Shown piece by piece: positions 50,651 through 53,481 of a stretch of DNA of 53,481 nucleotides. Each line of letters begins with the position of its first letter. The first letter of the stretch is position 1. This stretch comes from Athalassotoga sp049965695 (lineage in GTDB: Bacteria; Thermotogota; Thermotogae; Mesoaciditogales; Mesoaciditogaceae), in NCBI RefSeq assembly GCF_049965695.1, contig NZ_JBMFWB010000015.1:1-53481 (forward strand). The letters are read 5' to 3'. The notes beneath the pieces were generated by a model. The model did not search any database and had not been told where the DNA came from. It was given only the letters and a program-made list of their open reading frames with translations. The position numbers were made by a program, and so were the translations under genes.

Positions 50651-52423
50651 ATGAGTAAAAAGTTTTTGGTAATTCTGATGATCCTGTCAGTCCTTTCTTT
50701 TATCGTATTTGCAGCCTTACCATCAGATCCTTTTACCGAAGCATCTAATCTTTTTCAAGGGCCGGGGAAATACGGAGGAACTTTGTATTTAGTACTCGGT
50801 TCTGAGCCACAATCTTGGAACTATTACGGGACGTTATCATCGGCAGCCTACACTGTTGATGGACAACTTTTTAGTCCTCTTGTTCAGGCCAATCCAATAA
50901 CCAATGAAGTTGAACCCGCACTGGCATCAAGTTGGGATATATCATCTGGCGGAACAGAAGTCATATTTCATCTTCGCCATGTTTTGTGGTCAGATGGAGT
51001 ACCATTTACAGCCGATGATGTGCTTTTTACTTTTAATGATGTCGTGATGGACAAAAATGCTCTTGGAAATGAATGGGACGAATATACAATTGGAGGTACT
51101 CCTATTAAATGGGTAAAAATTAACAATTACACGGTTGCCGCATTACTTCCAAAACCTTATGGGCCATTTTTTACAGCTTTAGAAAAATCTTATGTTCTTC
51201 CAGAACATATACTTGCAAATTATTTGCCGCAATACAATTCAAAAGTCACAGATCCTTCTTATTACAACCAGGCGTGGACTGTAAATACATCGCCAGATCA
51301 GATCGTAGGTACAGGACCTTATGTGTTGTATAAATATATTCCTGGGCAAGAAGTAATTTTAAAAAGGAACCCAAATTTCTGGGAAGTAGATCCATACGGA
51401 AATCAACTTCCATATTTTAATGAAGTTGATTTTCTGATAGTCAAAGATCCACAAACGCAACTTGCAATGTTCCAATCAGGACAAATAAGTTGGCTTGGAA
51501 TAGGTGCTTCCCAATTTCCATATCTAAAACAAAAGCAATTGGCAGGAGCTCCCTTTAGCGTCTATAATCTTCAATCGAGCGGGAATGCTACTCCCCACCC
51601 ATTTATAACCTTCAATTTCGATGATAAAAATCCGAATTTAAAAGCACTTTTCAGAAATTTACAATTTAGAGAAGCTATGGAATACGCCTTAGATAGAAAT
51701 GAGATAATAAATGAAGTTTATAATGGACTTGCAAATTTTACCGGCGATATACCGGCAGTTCTTCCAGGAAATGTTTTTTACGATCCAGAGGCATCATCAC
51801 TTGCAAGAAATTTCAATCTTCAAGCGGCAAATGGTATACTTGATTCTCTTGGACTCAAAATGGGACCAAACGGAGTAAGACAATTTCCAGATGGTCAACC
51901 TGTTGAATTTACACTTTTAACATGGAATGATAGTCCTACAATGTCTGGAATAGCAGTTATATATCAAAAGGATTTGCAAAAAGTAGGAATAAAATTAAAT
52001 CTTCAGTTTTTGGAATTTGGTGTTACTGTAAATACTGTTATAGCAGGTAACTTTGATGCATGCTTGTTTAGTTGGGGAGACGCATTAGATCCTGCTATGA
52101 GAAGGCCTATATGGAGTCCGGGATATTCTCTTTATGTAAATCACCTTTCCACTATGGATTCAAAAACTCATACACCTTTATTTGATCATATGATGTGGTG
52201 GGAAAAGATTGTTTACAATGATTTTGCTGAGGGCCAGGCTCAGATGACACTTGCAGAAAGAGCACAATACTATTATCAATGGGAAGAAATTTATGCAACT
52301 GAAATCCCATATATCTTTATCGCTGTTCCAAACACTTTAGTAGCCGTTCAAAATGATATTGGTAACTTCTTTATATCAAATGATCAAATAGCTGCTACTA
52401 CATATACTACGTATTTGAAGTAA
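50651..52423 (+). CDS. Family-5 ABC transporter substrate-binding protein
   Basis: A 590-residue exported binding protein. The signal peptide covers about residues 1-20 (KKFLVILMILSVLSFIVFAA). SBP_bac_5 hallmarks include GGTLYLVLGSEPQSWNYY, FHLRHVLWSDGVPFTADDVLFTF, GTGPYVLYKYIPGQEVILKRNPNFW and REAMEYALDRNEII. GGAGG precedes the ATG. Base composition is visibly poorer in GC than the other binding proteins (14 of 60 G+C at 51601-51660 and again at 51961-52020). The ligand may be a muropeptide, given murQ upstream, but this is inference. Confidence 0.93.
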   Translation: MSKKFLVILMILSVLSFIVFAALPSDPFTEASNLFQGPGKYGGTLYLVLGSEPQSWNYYGTLSSAAYTVDGQLFSPLVQANPITNEVEPALASSWDISSGGTEVIFHLRHVLWSDGVPFTADDVLFTFNDVVMDKNALGNEWDEYTIGGTPIKWVKINNYTVAALLPKPYGPFFTALEKSYVLPEHILANYLPQYNSKVTDPSYYNQAWTVNTSPDQIVGTGPYVLYKYIPGQEVILKRNPNFWEVDPYGNQLPYFNEVDFLIVKDPQTQLAMFQSGQISWLGIGASQFPYLKQKQLAGAPFSVYNLQSSGNATPHPFITFNFDDKNPNLKALFRNLQFREAMEYALDRNEIINEVYNGLANFTGDIPAVLPGNVFYDPEASSLARNFNLQAANGILDSLGLKMGPNGVRQFPDGQPVEFTLLTWNDSPTMSGIAVIYQKDLQKVGIKLNLQFLEFGVTVNTVIAGNFDACLFSWGDALDPAMRRPIWSPGYSLYVNHLSTMDSKTHTPLFDHMMWWEKIVYNDFAEGQAQMTLAERAQYYYQWEEIYATEIPYIFIAVPNTLVAVQNDIGNFFISNDQIAATTYTTYLK

Positions 52424-52426
52424 ATT

Positions 52427-52457
52427 TAAAGGGGTGAGATGTTATCTCACCCCTTTA
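52427..52457 (+). terminator. Attenuator-like hairpin between binding protein and permease
   Basis: TAAAGGGGTGAGAT (52427-52440), loop GTT and ATCTCACCCCTTTA (52444-52457) form a perfect 14-bp stem ending CCCCTTTA. It lies right after the binding-protein stop and before the permease. Confidence 0.7.
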
Positions 52458-52476
52458 TCCAAAAAGAGGTGAGATC

Positions 52477-53448
52477 GTGCTTTCCTACATAATAAGAAGA
52501 ATATTGATAATGATTCCAATGATGTTTATAATCTCTGTAATATGCTTCACAATTATAAAATTAGAACCTGGAAGTTTTGTAAGTCAATACATGGATAACC
52601 CAAGAGTGTCTCCTCAAACAGTTCAGATGCTTGAACAAACATTAGGTCTTAACAAACCGGCTATAGATCAGTATTTTTACTGGCTTGGAAATATAATTTT
52701 CCATGGTAACTTCGGATATTCATTTGCTTATCAAATGCCAGTGGCAAATCTTATATGGCAATACATGGGATGGACAGTAGTGGTTTCTTTACTTTCTATG
52801 GCATTTACATGGCTTATTGCAATTCCACTTGGAATTTATTCTGCCCGTCATAGATATGGTGTGGGAGATTACATGGCTACGTTTTTAGGGTATATTGGCA
52901 TGTCAATACCGGATTTTTTCCTTGCATTGCTTTTGATGTATTTGGCTTTATCTCTTGGAAGCAGATCTGTCGGAGGTCTTTTTTCTGTTCAATACATCGG
53001 AGCTCCTTGGTCTACGGCAAAATTCATAGATCTTTCTAAGCATTTGTGGATACCAATGATAGCTATTGGTGCCGGAGGTATTGGAGGGCTTATGAGAATT
53101 ATGCGTGGTAACATGATGGATGTGTTGAATTCTCCCATGATTCTTTCATTAAGGGCTCGTGGAATAGGTGAGAAGAATGTCACATGGAAACATGCCGTCA
53201 AAAATGCAATAAATCCTTTGGTAACAATTGCTGGGATGTCTTTACCCGGAGTTTTTAGTTCAACGATAATCGCCTCCATAGTTTTAAATATACCGACGAT
53301 GGGTCCGTTTTTCTACAGTGCTCTCCTCAATCATGATCAATATCTTGTTATGGCTTATCTTTTATTGCTTGCCCTACTTCTTCAAATTGGGAATCTACTT
53401 GCAGATATAGCACTTGCTTTCGTCGATCCTCGCATAAGGTATACTTGA
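52477..53448 (+). CDS. Peptide ABC transporter permease, DppB/OppB type
   Basis: A 323-residue permease beginning LSYIIRRILIMIPMMFIISVICFTIIKLEPGSF, the family N-terminus, with about six helices and the EAA-like loop (LRARGIGEKNVTWKHAVKNAINPLVT). It ends ADIALAFVDPRIRYT, as family members do. GTG 52477 follows GAGGTGA. Same AT-rich composition as the binding protein. Confidence 0.95.
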   Translation: MLSYIIRRILIMIPMMFIISVICFTIIKLEPGSFVSQYMDNPRVSPQTVQMLEQTLGLNKPAIDQYFYWLGNIIFHGNFGYSFAYQMPVANLIWQYMGWTVVVSLLSMAFTWLIAIPLGIYSARHRYGVGDYMATFLGYIGMSIPDFFLALLLMYLALSLGSRSVGGLFSVQYIGAPWSTAKFIDLSKHLWIPMIAIGAGGIGGLMRIMRGNMMDVLNSPMILSLRARGIGEKNVTWKHAVKNAINPLVTIAGMSLPGVFSSTIIASIVLNIPTMGPFFYSALLNHDQYLVMAYLLLLALLLQIGNLLADIALAFVDPRIRYT

Positions 53449-53458
53449 GGTGAAGTTC

Positions 53459-53481
53459 ATGAAGGAAAAAAATAAAAAGAT
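53459..53481 (+). CDS. Start of the next gene, probably DppC/OppC-type permease (partial)
   Basis: ATG with GAGGTGA eight bases upstream, reading MKEKNKK to the window edge. The function is inferred from position after the DppB-type gene. Confidence 0.55.

Noticed and set aside
1..53481. CRISPR arrays and tRNA genes
   Set aside because: No regularly spaced repeats were seen, and no cloverleaf with a GGTTCGAATCC-type arm in the gaps.

Overview
The window looks like a chromosomal segment of a low-GC bacterium of Thermotogota type, possibly a mesophilic or acid-tolerant lineage such as the Mesoaciditogales. This placement is an inference from gene content: family-5 and sugar ABC transporters with attenuator hairpins, a dipeptide epimerase, a short Mfd, a tricorn protease and cytochrome bd. 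No rRNA or tRNA gene was seen. Most genes are ordinary housekeeping or transport genes, packed in operons with 4-base ATGA overlaps.

Layout. 1-7179: a partial Gfo/Idh/MocA oxidoreductase, a PASTA-type penicillin-binding protein, a complete bacterial tricorn protease and an MscS channel whose C-terminal domain is duplicated. 7180-8242: a small accessory patch with a gene remnant, a GC-rich folded element and a HigBA-type toxin-antitoxin pair. 8243-13125: glycerate 2-kinase, then cytochrome bd oxidase (cydAB) with a His-containing membrane protein downstream and an 18-bp Rex- or CRP/FNR-like palindrome upstream. 13126-17839: a peptide-type binding protein, a YgjP-like metallopeptidase and a secreted YcdB/YcdC-repeat protein. 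17957-21768: a guaA-guaB-sirtuin operon. 21879-23869: a MIF-type tautomerase, a UV-dimer glycosylase with a tiny overlapping upstream ORF, and a decayed patch (integrase remnant, possible small RNA, frameshifted envelope protein). 23894-30483: a ferritin-like protein, a PilZ protein, mfd and a parvulin isomerase. 30527-34863: a YhaM-HAD-pyrG operon and a D-amino-acid-type transaminase. 35019-39046: a sugar-type ABC importer linked to a dipeptide epimerase. 39094-45185: a five-gene operon (GH13, ABC-2 permease, manA, priA, tauE). 45253-48869: queA, radC, a carboxyltransferase subunit and a macrodomain protein. 48908-53481: cold-shock protein, a small Cys-rich protein, murQ and the start of a peptide ABC importer.

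How the genes may work together. The D-amino-acid transaminase, ABC importer and dipeptide epimerase cluster, and the murQ-peptide importer cluster 15 kb away, together suggest salvage of cell-wall peptides and MurNAc. The sirtuin (makes O-acetyl-ADP-ribose) and the macrodomain protein (a family that hydrolyses it) are a plausible functional pair. Promoters in this window are mostly extended -10 boxes (TGnTATAAT) without a good -35. Two and possibly three coding disruptions sit at mononucleotide runs, each lacking one base, which may be true decay or a sequencing artefact.

The most unusual items are the duplicated MscS domain, the dispersed GGCAGG inverted-repeat element, the redox-type operator at cydA, and the possible small RNA beside an integrase remnant. 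I found no clear-cut new multi-gene defence or metabolic system.
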